Part shown: in pieces, positions 12,131 to 22,289 of the stretch | Numbering within the stretch: position 1 is the first letter of the stretch | How the letters are laid out: each line of letters begins with the position of its first letter | NCBI GenBank assembly: GCA_030220185.1 | Contig: JASPKZ010007795.1 | Location: 1,635,001-1,699,000, forward strand | From: Diploptera punctata | Taxonomy: Eukaryota; Arthropoda; Insecta; Blattodea; Blaberidae | Length of the DNA: 64,000 nucleotides | Direction: 5' to 3' | Program-made: the position numbers and the translations under genes | The notes under the pieces: generated by a model | What the model was told of the DNA's origin: nothing | Databases searched by the model: none | Seen by the model: the letters and a program-made list of their open reading frames with translations, nothing else

Positions 12131-12400
12131 CATGATCAGCCTCATGGGCTGACTACAGTTCATGAGGTCCCGGGTTCGATTCCAGACCATAGGAATTTTT
12201 CCTTAAAGGTTGCCCATGGTCTGAAATTTAGGTTAAGTTTAGATTAAGGTTTATCCTCGCGCTTCATTATCATTTATCACCCATCATATCATCGGGGTAA
12301 ACGTAACTCCGCCTTCCAGATGCCCCAATCTTAAGAAATGGATTACAATTCCGGCAATGGCAAGGTGAGAAAGCCAGAAATGTCATAAAAAACAATCGGT
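12131..12400 (+). mobile_element. SINE-F, near full length
   Basis: tRNA-like head with B-box cgggttcgattcc near 12171, then the ataggaatttttccttaaag block. The F-tail (catatcatcggggtaaacgt, ggattacaattccggcaatg) ends near aaatgtcataaaaaa. The tail is shared with the chimeric elements at 31029, 32316 and 60629. The flanking ttgctagc/atgctaac may be a decayed TSD. Confidence 0.75.
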
Positions 12401-12654
12401 AGCATTGGACAAAAAAAATGCTAACGTGAGTTGATGGATATTGACGACAGTAGGTAGATTTTCACCCTAGATTATGTGCTAATTGCATTTTATTGATGCT
12501 GGATTAAGATCAGCAGCGTGGTTAATATCGAGTCCTTTGGAGGAGTATAGGATTTGGACAAAATAATGTGAATACCGTACACACCTAGAATGGTGAAGCA
12601 ACGTTTTTGAATTTGGTAAAGTATGTCGTCCAGTGAATGGATGAATAGAAGAAA

Positions 12655-13295
12655 CGATACTAATAAAATTCATGGTAGGTTTTCGTTGAGGTATTAATTC
12701 ACAGTAATATAGCATATGAATAAAAACTATAAGATAGTCACCTTGTAGGTCCGTCTCCTCAACTTAAGTTGTTTTAAAATTCTTTAGGCCTTTCGGGACT
12801 AGCCCCATCATCAGCAGAATGAATTAGGTCCGTACTTGTTGACCCTTGTTGAAGAACTGACTTGGTTGTGAATATTTTGTATAGATAATTGTGTAAACTG
12901 GGTATGTTCTCATTAAGAATCAGGTTGTTGTCGATAACATACAGAACATTGAATAAATTGCATAATTTAATAAATAATAATATCAAAGAAAAAAAAGATT
13001 TCAATTATAAAGGCATATTCAAATTAACATGTATTGACTGCAATAAATTCTACATTGGAAAAACTAACAAACTTCAACGTTAGATTTAAAGAACATTTTA
13101 GAGATTTTGTTTATAATGGAGGAAAATCAAGTCACACAAAACATATAATTCAAGCTGGACACCATATGCATAACATCGATAACACACTTACAATATTACA
13201 TAGAAAAAACATTCCAACGAGGATAAAACTTAAATTGAGGAGACGGACCTACAAGGTGACGATTTTATAGTTTTTATTCATATGTTATATTACTG
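12655..13295 (+). mobile_element. Penelope-like element with inverted ends, 13-bp TSD
   Basis: Flanked by the exact 13-bp duplication tgaatagaagaaa at 12642-12654 and 13296-13308. Inside, 12697-12766 is repeated in inverse at 13232-13300 with about five mismatches in 69 bp. This end motif contains ccttgtaggtccgtctcctc. Between the arms lies a GIY-YIG endonuclease remnant. Penelope-like elements carry RT plus GIY-YIG and often have complex terminal repeats; here the RT is missing. The right arm runs a few bases into the TSD, so the exact border is approximate. Confidence 0.88.
12889..13270 (+). pseudogene. GIY-YIG endonuclease remnant of Penelope-like element
   Basis: Two overlapping frames together show the GIY-YIG fold order. 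The first, ending at 13083, reads GIFKLTCIDCNKFYIGKT, with the paired GI(F/Y) and YIG motifs and two cysteines typical of Penelope-like endonucleases. After a frameshift near 13060 the second reads FNVRFKEHFRDF (the conserved Arg region) then SSHTKHIIQAGH. The domain is complete in outline but split by the shift, and no RT precedes it. In the family this nuclease nicks the target DNA for cDNA priming. This copy cannot make it in one frame. Confidence 0.85.
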
Positions 13296-13304
13296 TGAAT
13301 AGAA

Positions 13305-13800
13305 GAAATCTTGCGCGGTAGGGAGATTCTATACTCAAAAAATCAAGTGCTACAAATCCTTTGTGAATTGCTGGAGAAGTGAAACGGATCGATATTCTGG
13401 TTCCAATTCGCACAAAATAGTTCGATAATATTCAATTCAGGCACTGTATAGTCCAAAGCTGTGAAATTTCGTTATCATCCTCATAAAACCATTCTTGGGA
13501 CAATGGCAACATTATTATTTGGAAAGTTTTCATCGCCTGCCTGGAACCATGCTCATGTAAACCTTTGTACACCTTGACATTACCCTTCCTTCAGTGTGAC
13601 CATTGGACTTGGTGAATGCCATGATATGAGCACTACTTCCGCCATATTTCATTCTTGGAAAAATAAAGTATGGAGTGCGTGCTTACTCATATGTAAACAC
13701 GTCTATTGGTTGGTGAATACTGTGAAGATGGATTCGTCGGTGTATATTGCATGTTCCTTTTGATTGATATTCCAGATTTTGTGCTCCCTGCACTACCGAA
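13305..13800 (-). pseudogene. Tc1/mariner-like transposase relic
   Basis: Minus-strand conceptual translation with stops gives an order of motifs like the C-terminal half of Tc1-type transposases: a DE-containing YTDESIF segment, MKYGGSS followed by a Trp/Ser-rich stretch, and a RNFTALDYTVPELNIIELF segment. The last resembles the family's LDWPxxSPDLNxIExxW block, whose Glu is catalytic. At least four stops and frame changes occur. No terminal inverted repeats were located. The assignment rests on one good block and is moderate only. Confidence 0.42.
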
Positions 13801-14937
13801 ATGTCAATTTTGCTTTGTCTAACGTCGGCCGTGTTTATGCACTTCCCTTCGCATTATCTAGATGGATATTCAGCTCAGCAGTACTCCAGGTCCATCTATC
13901 TGTCAGTTATTAAATTTAGCAGGCATTATTTTCCCGCAGAACAGAAGCACGAGATATCCCTACAACTTTGTGACTATTGGGCACAAACAGTTTTCCATGT
14001 TTGGCGCAACGTGCAGGCAGGAGTCCCCCAGGGCAGTGTTCTCGGACCTTTTCTTTTCTCAATCTACATAAATGACTTACCAACTGTACTAAAGCAGTGC
14101 CGTTATCACCTGTATGCTGATGATCTCCAAATTTACCTACATTCACCTCCTCATTCTCTGTATAACAGCTTGACGAAAATGAATGACGATCTCGTATCCA
14201 TCTTTAACTGGTCTTCAAGTATCGGTCTAAATCTAAATCCTAACAAGTCACAAGCAATTCTAATGGGACAACAAAGACTGCTTACAACCTTTGACATTTC
14301 TACACTTCCAAACATTACTATAAATAATATAATTATCCCTTATTCTTCTTCAGTAATAGATCTTGGACTACATCTAGACGCAAATTTAACCTGGCAAACA
14401 CAAGAGAAACACATATGTAAAAAGACTTTCCCCATCTTACATTTTCATAGACGTTTAAAGTATTTTCTCCCAGTTTCGTTAAAACAAATCCTTGTGCAGA
14501 ATCTTGTGTTGCCACACTTCGATTATTGTGACATTATATATAATTATCTAAACTATGACTTGTCGCAGAGACTGCAGCGTGTTCATAATGCTTGCGTTCA
14601 ATTCATTTTTAATATCCGCCGTTATGACCATATTTCCGAACACTTTAATAACCTCTCTTGGCTCCGTCTTACTGACAGACGTAAATTACACTCTCTTTCA
14701 CTACTTTTCAAGCTTCTGAATTCCTACATTCCTACTTACCTGACGTCCAGATTTGAGAAGTTATCCTCTTACCACAATATTGACACTAGGTCACAAGATA
14801 GCAGTCTGCTAACAATTCCTCTTCATAGCACTTCCTCTTATTCTACTTCCTTCACAGTAGCCTCTGCCTCTCCTTGCTCAAGATATCAGGGGACCTTTAA
14901 GTCACGCTTATACAGTTACCTGTTGTCTAATAATTAA
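13801..14937 (+). CDS. LINE-gamma reverse transcriptase, 5-prime partial
   Basis: A 378-codon open frame. The first 60-65 residues show no RT similarity and are probably read-in from flanking DNA. From about residue 72 it reads [20 protein letters not shown] (RT finger/palm), then the catalytic YADD in [11 protein letters not shown] near residue 103, and later [11 protein letters not shown] and [12 protein letters not shown], typical of the connection region of Jockey/CR1-group LINEs. It ends [13 protein letters not shown] and stop. The catalytic aspartates are intact and the frame is unbroken. The upstream endonuclease and ORF1 are missing, so this is a truncated but fairly recent copy. Confidence 0.85.
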   Translation: MSILLCLTSAVFMHFPSHYLDGYSAQQYSRSIYLSVIKFSRHYFPAEQKHEISLQLCDYWAQTVFHVWRNVQAGVPQGSVLGPFLFSIYINDLPTVLKQCRYHLYADDLQIYLHSPPHSLYNSLTKMNDDLVSIFNWSSSIGLNLNPNKSQAILMGQQRLLTTFDISTLPNITINNIIIPYSSSVIDLGLHLDANLTWQTQEKHICKKTFPILHFHRRLKYFLPVSLKQILVQNLVLPHFDYCDIIYNYLNYDLSQRLQRVHNACVQFIFNIRRYDHISEHFNNLSWLRLTDRRKLHSLSLLFKLLNSYIPTYLTSRFEKLSSYHNIDTRSQDSSLLTIPLHSTSSYSTSFTVASASPCSRYQGTFKSRLYSYLLSNN

Positions 14938-15200
14938 TTTTTCTCTATTTATTTAATTGTATACTATGGCATTAATAATCTTTTCTTCGTTTTTTTATAT
15001 ACCTTGTACATATTATATATTTAATTCGTTAAATTTAGAGTAAATCAAAATACATTATAAATACTAATTGTATTGTACTCGTAACATGTAATCGTTTATG
15101 TATATTGTAATTTAGATGCAAGACTTTTTTTTGTATTTTTTAAAACCTGGTTGAGTGGCAGACAAGGCCTTAAGGCCTTAACTCTGCCTGGTAAAATAAA

Positions 15201-15287
<87 letters not shown>

Positions 15288-15297
15288 GTTGTTGTTG
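13990..15297 (+). mobile_element. LINE-gamma copy with 3-prime UTR and (TTA)n tail
   Basis: Includes the RT frame, a 3-prime UTR of about 260 bp with ttaaggccttaactctgcct, then aataaagttatt leading into (TTA)n at about 15201-15288 and a short TTG run. The same UTR ending and TTA tail mark the copies at 56568-56736 and 57358-58162. Repetitive 3-prime ends are typical of several LINE clades. No TSD was identified. Confidence 0.85.
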
Positions 15298-16013
15298 TAA
15301 GGGCAGACATACGCAAGCATATTGGCGGTACAAACTTAAAACAAATGACGTTTAGTGCATGATAGACAGGAAAAAAATATCAGAAAATTGAGTTCATCTA
15401 GTAGGATGTATTATTTAGTTCAAGTCCTGTTAAGTCAGAATATATAGAAGTATTCTATTGATTGCATATTAGCCCTTACTAGGCCTTTCATCTTCTGATT
15501 CGCCTTTTCTCTCCCGACTTCCCGATTACTTTATTAACTTGAAAGTGACATCTAACTAAAGATAAATAAAAAACAGTGTTTATTTTATCGGTATACCTAA
15601 GAAATTCAAGGATTGCAAATTGCCTGAGTTAGGAGATTTTTTGTTTATTTTTTAGTTATTTCATACATTGGAACATTGCCAACACAACTTAAATAAATGA
15701 ACTTACTTCATGCCATATTTGGGTTTGAAAAAAGTGTGTCCAAACAAAACAGTGTAATGATAGTAAAGTTGTTCCTTGAACACTAAGGTATCGTTAATCT
15801 AACTGTATCACTGACCTAATCATTTGTAGGATGTTCTAAAATATCGTTTATAACAAGGAATGATACAGAAGATCAAGAACATAAACTCGTATTCATGTTG
15901 TGTGAGAAAAAAAACTGCTGCACATCTTTAAGTTCCACGAACCCAAATAAATATAAAATAAATGAATCAATTTACCACCTGAGGTTAAGCCAGAAATCAT
16001 ATTGAAATCTCCT
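15298..16013. other. Unannotated stretch
   Basis: Nothing recognised. Short AT-driven frames only. Confidence 0.5.
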
Positions 16014-16255
16014 CTCCTGGCGCGACAGGCCTAGAAGGTCCTTAGCGTACCAGCCGGCTGCTAGCTTCACATCCACATGTGTCAATCACAGAGGTAGATG
16101 ATCATTAGTCAGTGTAGGGATGGCATGTGGTCAGCATGTCGAGTTCCTCAGCCGTAATAGCTTAGAAAATTACTTCCCCCATGGATACTCGAACCAGCGC
16201 AAGTCCCGTAGCTCTGCGCCAAGGTTTTCTGCCTTAACCACTCGGCTACGGCGCG
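16014..16255 (-). mobile_element. SINE-A with internal deletion
   Basis: Both ends of SINE-A are present (ctcctggcgcgacaggc and cggctacggcgcg). About 90 bp of the middle is missing: the sequence jumps from the ctcagccgtaatagct block straight to cttcccccatgg. The pol III boxes are retained on the minus strand. Confidence 0.9.
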
Positions 16256-16448
16256 TGACCATATTGCGCGCGCACCATGTTCGTCAGATTTGGACGGGGT
16301 TTTAAGGTGCGCGCGAACGGCGCGCGCGTCTCGCACCACGATCCACTCATTGTCGGTTTTTTCCACGAACACTTTGGTGGTTCGCTGTTTAGATTTGGAC
16401 GGGTACCTGAGAGGTTCGTTGTTTTCGGTGCGCACCTGTTATTTGAGT
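16256..16448 (+). other. GC-rich, CpG-containing block before MADF fragment
   Basis: Unlike its surroundings, this block is rich in GCGC runs (gcgcgcgcacc, ggcgcgcgcgtctcgc). It contains two copies of agatttggacggg about 100 bp apart (near 16287 and 16390). It sits directly upstream of the MADF-like start codon and could be a terminal repeat or promoter of a decayed transposon. Confidence 0.4.
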
Positions 16449-16604
16449 ATGGAGTGGTCAGAGGAAAACATGTTAAAACTTATTGATATTTATAGAAGCA
16501 AGCAATTATTGTGGGATCCTCAACATAAGGATCATTTTAAAAAATCATTGAAAGGAAATGCCTTTTTTTTTTCAATGTTATGTTTTTTTTCGTGTGTATT
16601 GTAA
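16449..16604 (+). pseudogene. MADF-domain N-terminal fragment
   Basis: From the ATG at 16449 the frame reads MEWSEENMLKLIDIYRSK, then LLWDPQHKDHFKKS. This matches the start of the MADF fold (acidic start, L-I-x-x-Y helix, LLWDP turn), a Myb-related DNA-binding module. MADF occurs in arthropod transcription factors and in PIF/Harbinger transposon accessory proteins. After about 37 residues the similarity stops and the frame ends in low-complexity Phe-rich sequence at 16604. Transposon origin is inferred from the surroundings only. Confidence 0.6.
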
Positions 16605-16724
16605 TTGTATGAATAAATTAGAATTATTTAGAAAACATTATTTATTTAAGACGTTCATTTCATAATATTATGTATGAAGTATCACAAAACAATACAATAT
16701 ATAAACACATTTATTACTAATTAT

Positions 16725-17200
16725 TTATTTATTTCTTCAAAGACTCCAAAGAGCAAGATTGCTCATGTTAAGGAGCAAAAAATATACAAAAAATAATGGC
16801 CATAAAACAATTAACAATAAAAACAAGAAAACAAATTCAGGCATAAGTTTAAGTAATACAAACTACTATAGATGCACAATATATATACACATATAAATAC
16901 AATATTTAAACAGGATAATATTAATAATAAAAAAATTAACAAAATTAACTAAGAAAGTAATGAGAAAAAATATGTTTAATACAATTAGAAAAATGTTTAA
17001 CATTCGTGAAATGTTGATATTCAATAGGTAAGTAGTTATTTTAATGGTTGATTAATGCATAACGAATCCCTTTTATACCTTTTTTTTTTAGAAACTAGTA
17101 TCTTTATGCAATAAAGTACAACCTCTAGTATAATAATCATGTACATCTTCATTAAAAATTAAGGCCATGTTATGGTGAGATACATTCTTAATAATTTTAA

Positions 17201-17215
<15 letters not shown>
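16725..17215 (-). mobile_element. LINE-theta 3-prime end
   Basis: On the minus strand the end is ctttggagtctttgaag followed by an AAATAAATAA tail at 16725-16740. Upstream are codons resembling the C-terminus of Jockey/CR1-type LINEs (TRGCTLLHKDTSF, then a KGIRYALINHLKNYLPIEYQ-like segment read across shifts). Frames are broken and an (AT)n run at 17205-17229 lies at its inner edge. Clade uncertain. Confidence 0.45.
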
Positions 17216-17229
<14 letters not shown>

Positions 17230-17234
<5 letters not shown>

Positions 17235-17650
17235 TTTTTTTAAATTCCTTTAATGCTATAATATTTGAAAAAGTATAAATCAAGTTATAAGATGTAATAA
17301 GTAATAAGCGTGACCAGACGTCCCGATTTTTAACAATTTGTCCCGCGTCCCGCGGCATTTAAAAAAAAAGTCCCTAATTTTGTGAAAGAATGCAGGACAA
17401 GCGGGAGAACGGAAAGGGAATAGACATGGTTGTTTACACCTGCTCTGCAAAATGTCTACTGAAGGTTTGTGGGTTTCCTATGGATCGCAGGAGGTTCGTT
17501 CAAATTAATCATTTCGACGAATATAACACGCGCCGCGCATGCGTACCTTTAGATTATGCGTGTTGACATATAATTCAGACTTTGTATATAGAATGTCGCT
17601 TCGGGGGTTCACGGGTTCAGTCCCTTGTAGAGTCGATGTAATTATTTTAT
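17230..17650. other. Unannotated stretch
   Basis: Includes a segment near 17308-17350 with repeated tcccgcgtcccg-type motifs of unknown nature. Nothing else recognised. Confidence 0.4.
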
Positions 17651-17667
17651 AAGAATATATTTATTAT

Positions 17668-17752
17668 ATAGCTCAGGATAGGGATGTATGGAGAGCTTAT
17701 GTCCGTGCGGCCATGAACCTACGGGTTCGATAGTGCCAGTGAGTAAGTAAGT
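17668..17752 (+). mobile_element. LINE-alpha, minimal 85-bp 3-prime insertion
   Basis: Only the last codons (gctcaggatagggatgtatg through gttcgatagtgcc) and the gagtaagtaagtaag tail are present. They are flanked by related aatatattta-type sequences on both sides (gaatatatttatta left, ggaatatatatttatta right), a probable slightly altered TSD. It is an extreme 5-prime truncation with almost no divergence from other alpha ends. Confidence 0.88.
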
Positions 17753-18727
17753 AAGGAATATATATTTATTAATTTTAAAAAATCTTCTAAACAAACAAAA
17801 AATACACTTTATTTAAATTATAAGCTACTTAATATTTTTTTAGGCACATAGTTTAAATATCAGTCATTTATTAAATTAAAAAGAGATCCTCCAGCGCTTG
17901 TCAAATGATTTAAGTCGGGGGGTCCACCATGAAGGATACTAATCATCACGCGACCCCTAAATTAAATCCATACCCTCCAATAACTGATGAAAACGTAAAT
18001 CTATATGCCATGCTATTAAAAAAACTTCATTCTATTTGAGCACTTGCTAAAATTTACCCGCCGAAATAATGTGATGGTTAGGCTTGACCTTTCTGCATAA
18101 GTGGTGTATGTTGGGTTGAAGTGAGTCGAGTGTGCCCGTGAGGTTTACAAGACACGAAAGGAAAATCAATCTCTTGTATTCTCATTATTGAATCAAAGTG
18201 ATAAGTTATATTAGCAGAATAAGGAAATTAAATTGGAAAGGTTCCAAGACAGAAATAATTCTTTGTAATTCTACCTTGCAGTTTAACATTGTTAAGGCCT
18301 TTTTATGACATTGGCGGACCACACGACCCGTTGGACACTCACTCAGGACCCATCAGTGGATCGAGACCTAAAAGAAATACGCTGCTTAAACGAACAAAAC
18401 ACGGTCATTGTTAAAAAATATCGAGAATTAACTTAAAAATATATTACGTATGCCTATAAAGGATTATCTCGAACATTCAATGAATGTGCCAGGAGTTTCA
18501 GGAATAACCATTTATCAAAACTGTTCGGCATTATAGACAAATGTTTCCCAAATGAGATGTTGCACGTCTCTCCATAAGGAAAACATATCTAGAGGCGAGA
18601 TACCGTATCGAAGTGGCCAGATACATGCCCATTTCTATAAGATCAGTTATTATTGTTCATTTTGTGCAGGCCTATTGAGTTCAGATCAAAATCACATATA
18701 GAACATATAGACTATCATTGTATTCTG
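17753..18727. other. Unannotated stretch
   Basis: Nothing recognised that is shared with other parts of the window. Confidence 0.45.
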
Positions 18728-18745
18728 TATATATATATATATATA

Positions 18746-18792
<47 letters not shown>
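18728..18792. repeat. (TA)n microsatellite
   Basis: About 65 bp of TA repeats with one GTG interruption. Confidence 0.97.
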
Positions 18793-18794
<2 letters not shown>

Positions 18795-18923
18795 TCTTTA
18801 ATTTGCTTACTTGTTATGGTCAGCTACTAGATGGCGTTGAAGACTGAGTTCTCGCGACATCTAGTAATAATGGAGAGTATAATACATATATAAGAAAAAT
18901 AAGTGTTTGAATTGGATTCGCCT

Positions 18924-18991
18924 GGTAGTGTAATAGATATCACGCTGAGGTACAGACTCAGAGATCCGGGTTCGAATCCCGTCCAGGCATT
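18924..18991 (+). other. tRNA-like sequence, probable SINE head
   Basis: gcctgg (about 18930) pairs with ccaggc at the end. An AGTG/CAC D-arm, a CTGAG/CTCAG anticodon stem with a 7-base loop (gtacaga), and a T-arm with loop ttcgaat give a cloverleaf with imperfect stems. The implied anticodon ACA and the mismatched T-stem argue against a functional tRNA gene. No known body follows before the (TA)n at 19052. Confidence 0.5.
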
Positions 18992-19049
18992 TATTGTTCT
19001 TATCATTCCATATTAAGCTTGCATTGCTCAATGTTAAAAATTTAATTAT

Positions 19050-19051
<2 letters not shown>

Positions 19052-19100
<49 letters not shown>
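19052..19100. repeat. (TA)n microsatellite
   Basis: About 49 bp of alternating TA, directly abutting the 3-prime end of the minus-strand SINE-C. Confidence 0.97.
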
Positions 19101-19102
<2 letters not shown>

Positions 19103-19438
19103 ATCCATCCATAGTAATTCTGCCCGAAGGCAGGTCATAGCATTTTCATGCTATGCTTGCAGCTTTACTAGGGAATTGTGTAGGTGTGGTAGCTTCCCGT
19201 TGCTTTCCACACCGGTGAAGGATGACGATGATGATGATAAGGATGATGATGAAGATGATGGCCATATGATTTCGGGGACCGTTTGGGCCTTAAAGTTTTC
19301 CTGACATTCCTGACATTTGTCTTACAGGTGAGGAAAAACCCCGATGAAAACCTCACCCAGAAAAACTGCCCCGACCGGGGATCGAACCAGGGCCCGCTGC
19401 GTGACAAGGCAGCACGCTACCTCGAGACCACAGCGGTG

Positions 19439-19440
<2 letters not shown>
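19101..19440 (-). mobile_element. SINE-C inserted in a (TA)n microsatellite
   Basis: Full SINE-C in reverse: the CCATCC tail at 19101, the ccggggatcgaacc B-box region near 19380 and the ctcgagaccacagcggtgga head ending at 19440. TA repeats on both sides (19052-19100 and 19441-19486) suggest insertion into a pre-existing microsatellite, or expansion of an AT TSD on both sides. Confidence 0.92.

Positions 19441-19486
<46 letters not shown>
19441..19486. repeat. (TA)n microsatellite
   Basis: About 45 bp of TA repeats directly after the SINE-C head. Confidence 0.97.
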
Positions 19487-19489
<3 letters not shown>

Positions 19490-20280
19490 GTAATTATTTT
19501 ATTTAAAATTGAATGTTAATAAAATTACATCACCACAGTACATTATGAGTGGAGAGAGGTATTAGGCCTACGTTACAAACCAAAAGGTAGTCGGATCGAA
19601 TCCCGCCCATCCTTAGTTAAATAAATGTTTCATTAATATGATGTAGTAATGTAATATGAAATGCATATTGGACTAATTATACGGTAAAAATATAAGTGCG
19701 GTACAAGTTAACTGTAGGGCAAATAAGATCTGTTTCGTGTCGTGAGTCCAAACTACAGCAAGAAAGCAAGCGTGTTATATTTGCTCACGTTTAAAATTAA
19801 TGTGAGACAAATTTTATTCTGAGTGTCATCATATAGAATGAATGTGAAGACTGTTACAAATACGTGGATAAATCTCAAATGAATGTAGTTTCGAGGTAAC
19901 AAAATAATTTTGTGATTAAATTAAGTAGGCTAATAAGAATGGATGGAATTTCACAGGTTTACAAATTAAAGTTGTGTGTTAAACAATGTTTCACTTTAAA
20001 AGCAATTTCTTGAGATATTTCACTCACATATATTTGCCTTTGGCAATTCTACTACTAAATGAAGAAATATTTGTGAAATTCTTGCAACGTTTAGGGGACA
20101 CAAAAATGCGTGGGTCTGTAGGAATGTATACAATTTTACTCTCTTATTAAACATGACATCAATATAATGATAAAAATGCATCCAGACGAATCGAAATTTT
20201 AAAATAACATTACGCATCAAGCCAATGTATTTATATAATTATTTTTTGTACTACACAGAGGACGCTGTAAACATCACTAA
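19487..20280. other. Unannotated stretch
   Basis: Only a weak tRNA-T-arm-like motif (ggatcgaatcccg near 19591) was noticed. No further support. Confidence 0.45.
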
Positions 20281-20546
20281 GGTAAAGGCACAGTGATCCC
20301 ACTACAGGCCATAGGAGACTCTTGGGGTAGCAGGAGGTTAAGGCCCCCACTTTTTCTAGACAATAGGCATTTGATGTCAGCCCAGCGTGTCGGCCGCTTT
20401 TATCCCCAGAACAAGCGACTGGTACTCATTTCCGTTAGAGGATGAGTTGACCCCACGGCCACGATGCCACCAGAAGATTTAGATCAGTTTAAAAGTCCTG
20501 GCCCCATCGGGATTCGAACCCTCGACCTTCCGGGTTTGCGTGCCCC
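20281..20546 (-). mobile_element. SINE-B with partly deleted tRNA head
   Basis: The body is complete in reverse (gtgatcccactacaggcc to gggattcgaaccctcgacc). Between the B-box and the terminal tgcgtgcccc, about 30 bp covering the A-box is missing. This copy has lost half of its internal promoter. Confidence 0.9.
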
Positions 20547-21185
20547 AAACTTCATTATAATGAAATGTAAAGACGTGGTTCATCAATTCTCTAGCTGAAA
20601 TTGGTTCTCATGTTGGACTTCTGTATTGCATTTAACAATTGGTTGGTAGATAAGTGCTTGTCGGACATGCTATTTAAGTAATTTACCTACTGTTTTTGCT
20701 AGTATTTCTTTTCTGACGCAATGTCTATCACTTTAAATTCGTGCACATATCAGCAGTTTTTTTAAATATGATTTTGAACCATCGTTGCATTTATTTTAAA
20801 ACGCCATATTTATACAAATGGGTGCATAATGGTTTTGTATTATATAGCCCTAGATCTTGAGCTATCCGATAATTTACGTTAATTCTCAGGAATATCAAAT
20901 AAATTATTCCTGAAGTAAACAAGCAATTTAAACTAAAATGTTAACGCTTGCCCACGTGGAAATTAGCTTTGTTTCACTGGGGGATTTAATGGACTTAGGG
21001 GAAAAATACAAATGGAATAAACGTGTTAGTTTTTACAGCTCGTTTTAAAGTAGTTCTTTTTATTTCATTTGGGTTATTCAGTTCGTTAAAATAAATTATT
21101 TGAAAAATGGAGCATTTGGTATAATCCTAACGAGTGTTGGCGGGCTTTTACTTGTCACATGAAAAGGATAAAATAAATCCAGGGT
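20547..21185. other. Unannotated stretch
   Basis: Nothing recognised. Confidence 0.5.
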
Positions 21186-21197
21186 AACCTCCGTCAG

Positions 21198-22246
21198 AAT
21201 TGAAAAATGAAAGTATAAAATATGGGCTTGTAATCAATCTAAATAAAACAAAATATTTATGATGTATGAGAAATATAACAAATTTGACTGAACTAACTAT
21301 AAGTAGTGACTGTATTGATCAAATTTAACTCCTTTAAGTACCTAGGTACAATACTAAACGATAATAATACTGTTGAAGAAGAGATCAAAACAAGAATATC
21401 GCAAGGGAATAAAGCATATTTTGCTAATTTCGATATATTCAAAAGCAAATTAATATCAAAAAATGTTAAATTCAAATTATATACAGCAATAATAAGACCA
21501 ATCATATGTTATGGAGCTGAAACCTGGGTACTAAAAGAAGCAGATAAATTAAGACTATTAACGTTTGAGAAGAAAATATTTAGAAGAGTGCTAGGTCCAG
21601 TAAAGGAAAATGGAAATTGGAGGTTGAGAAGGAATGACGAATTATACCTCAAGAATAATAAAGAAAATATAGTTAAAGTAAAGTGATCCCACAACACGCC
21701 CGGAGGCCCTTGGGGTAGTGGGAGGTTAAGGCTCCCACTTTTTCTAGACAATCGGCACTTTATGTCAGCCCTGCGTGACGGCCGCCTTTACCCCAGAACA
21801 AGCGTCTGGTACTCATTTCCGTTAGAGGCTGAGTCGACCCCAGGGCCATAGTGCCGCCAGAGGGTTTGGGTCAGTTTAAAAATCCTGACCCCAGCGGGGC
21901 TTGAACCCTCGACCCTCCGGCTTGTAGCTCTGTGCCTTGACCACTACGCTACGGCGTGCCCCCAGAAAATATAGTTAGTTTCATCAAATCCAAAAGATTA
22001 CAATGGTTTGGACATACACTAAGAATGCCAAAGGGAAGATTGCCGAATGATATTTTGAATTGGAAGCCACAGGGAACAAGACCAAGGGGAAGACCCAAGG
22101 ATCGATGGGAAGATGACGTAATTGAAGATTTGAGAGAGATGAGGATTTTTTATTTGAAATCTACTGCACAAGATAGGAAGAAGTGGCGTAAACTGGTTGA
22201 GAAGGCCAAGACATTCCACTGGAAGTCGTAGAGCCTGACGAAGAAG
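21198..22246 (+). mobile_element. LINE-beta, 5-prime truncated, 12-bp TSD, SINE inside
   Basis: The TSD aacctccgtcag is exact at 21186-21197 and 22247-22258. Coding begins near the RT thumb (NLNKTKYL-like near 21240), continues with FKYLGTILN and KLYTAIIRPIICYGAETWVL at about 21330-21530, is split by a SINE-B at 21676-21963, and resumes with FIKSKRLQWFGHTLRMPKGR, then GRPKDRWEDDV and a C-terminus near 22231. It ends in a GAAGAA tail. Removing the SINE and one target copy leaves the two halves in the same frame. The RT catalytic core is missing. Confidence 0.95.
21676..21963 (-). mobile_element. SINE-B inserted in LINE-beta, 14-bp TSD
   Basis: Complete reverse SINE-B from gtaaagtgatcccac to ctacggcgtgcccc. 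The TSD agaaaatatagtta is exact at 21662-21675 and 21964-21977, inside the LINE-beta coding region. SINE-B therefore inserted after LINE-beta. Confidence 0.97.
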
Positions 22247-22289
22247 AACCTCCGTCAGTAATTTGTCAATAAAGGTCTAATTATAATGA

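Noticed and set aside
12780..12840. Hammerhead ribozyme core in the Penelope-like end (minus strand ctgatga ... cccgaaa)
   Set aside because: The order CTGATGA-stem-GAAA is suggestive for Penelope-like termini, but the stem II pairing is off register and no stem III or cleavage site fits. It was not claimed without folding.
15096..15320. Open frame of about 30 consecutive Asn codons
   Set aside because: It is the reverse reading of the (TTA)n tail of LINE-gamma; no coding meaning.
17308..17400. Possible coding exon with repeated tcccg motifs
   Set aside because: No frame, splice sites or recognised domain.
18653..19519. Several open frames with long Ile-Tyr runs
   Set aside because: They are translations of (TA)n microsatellites.
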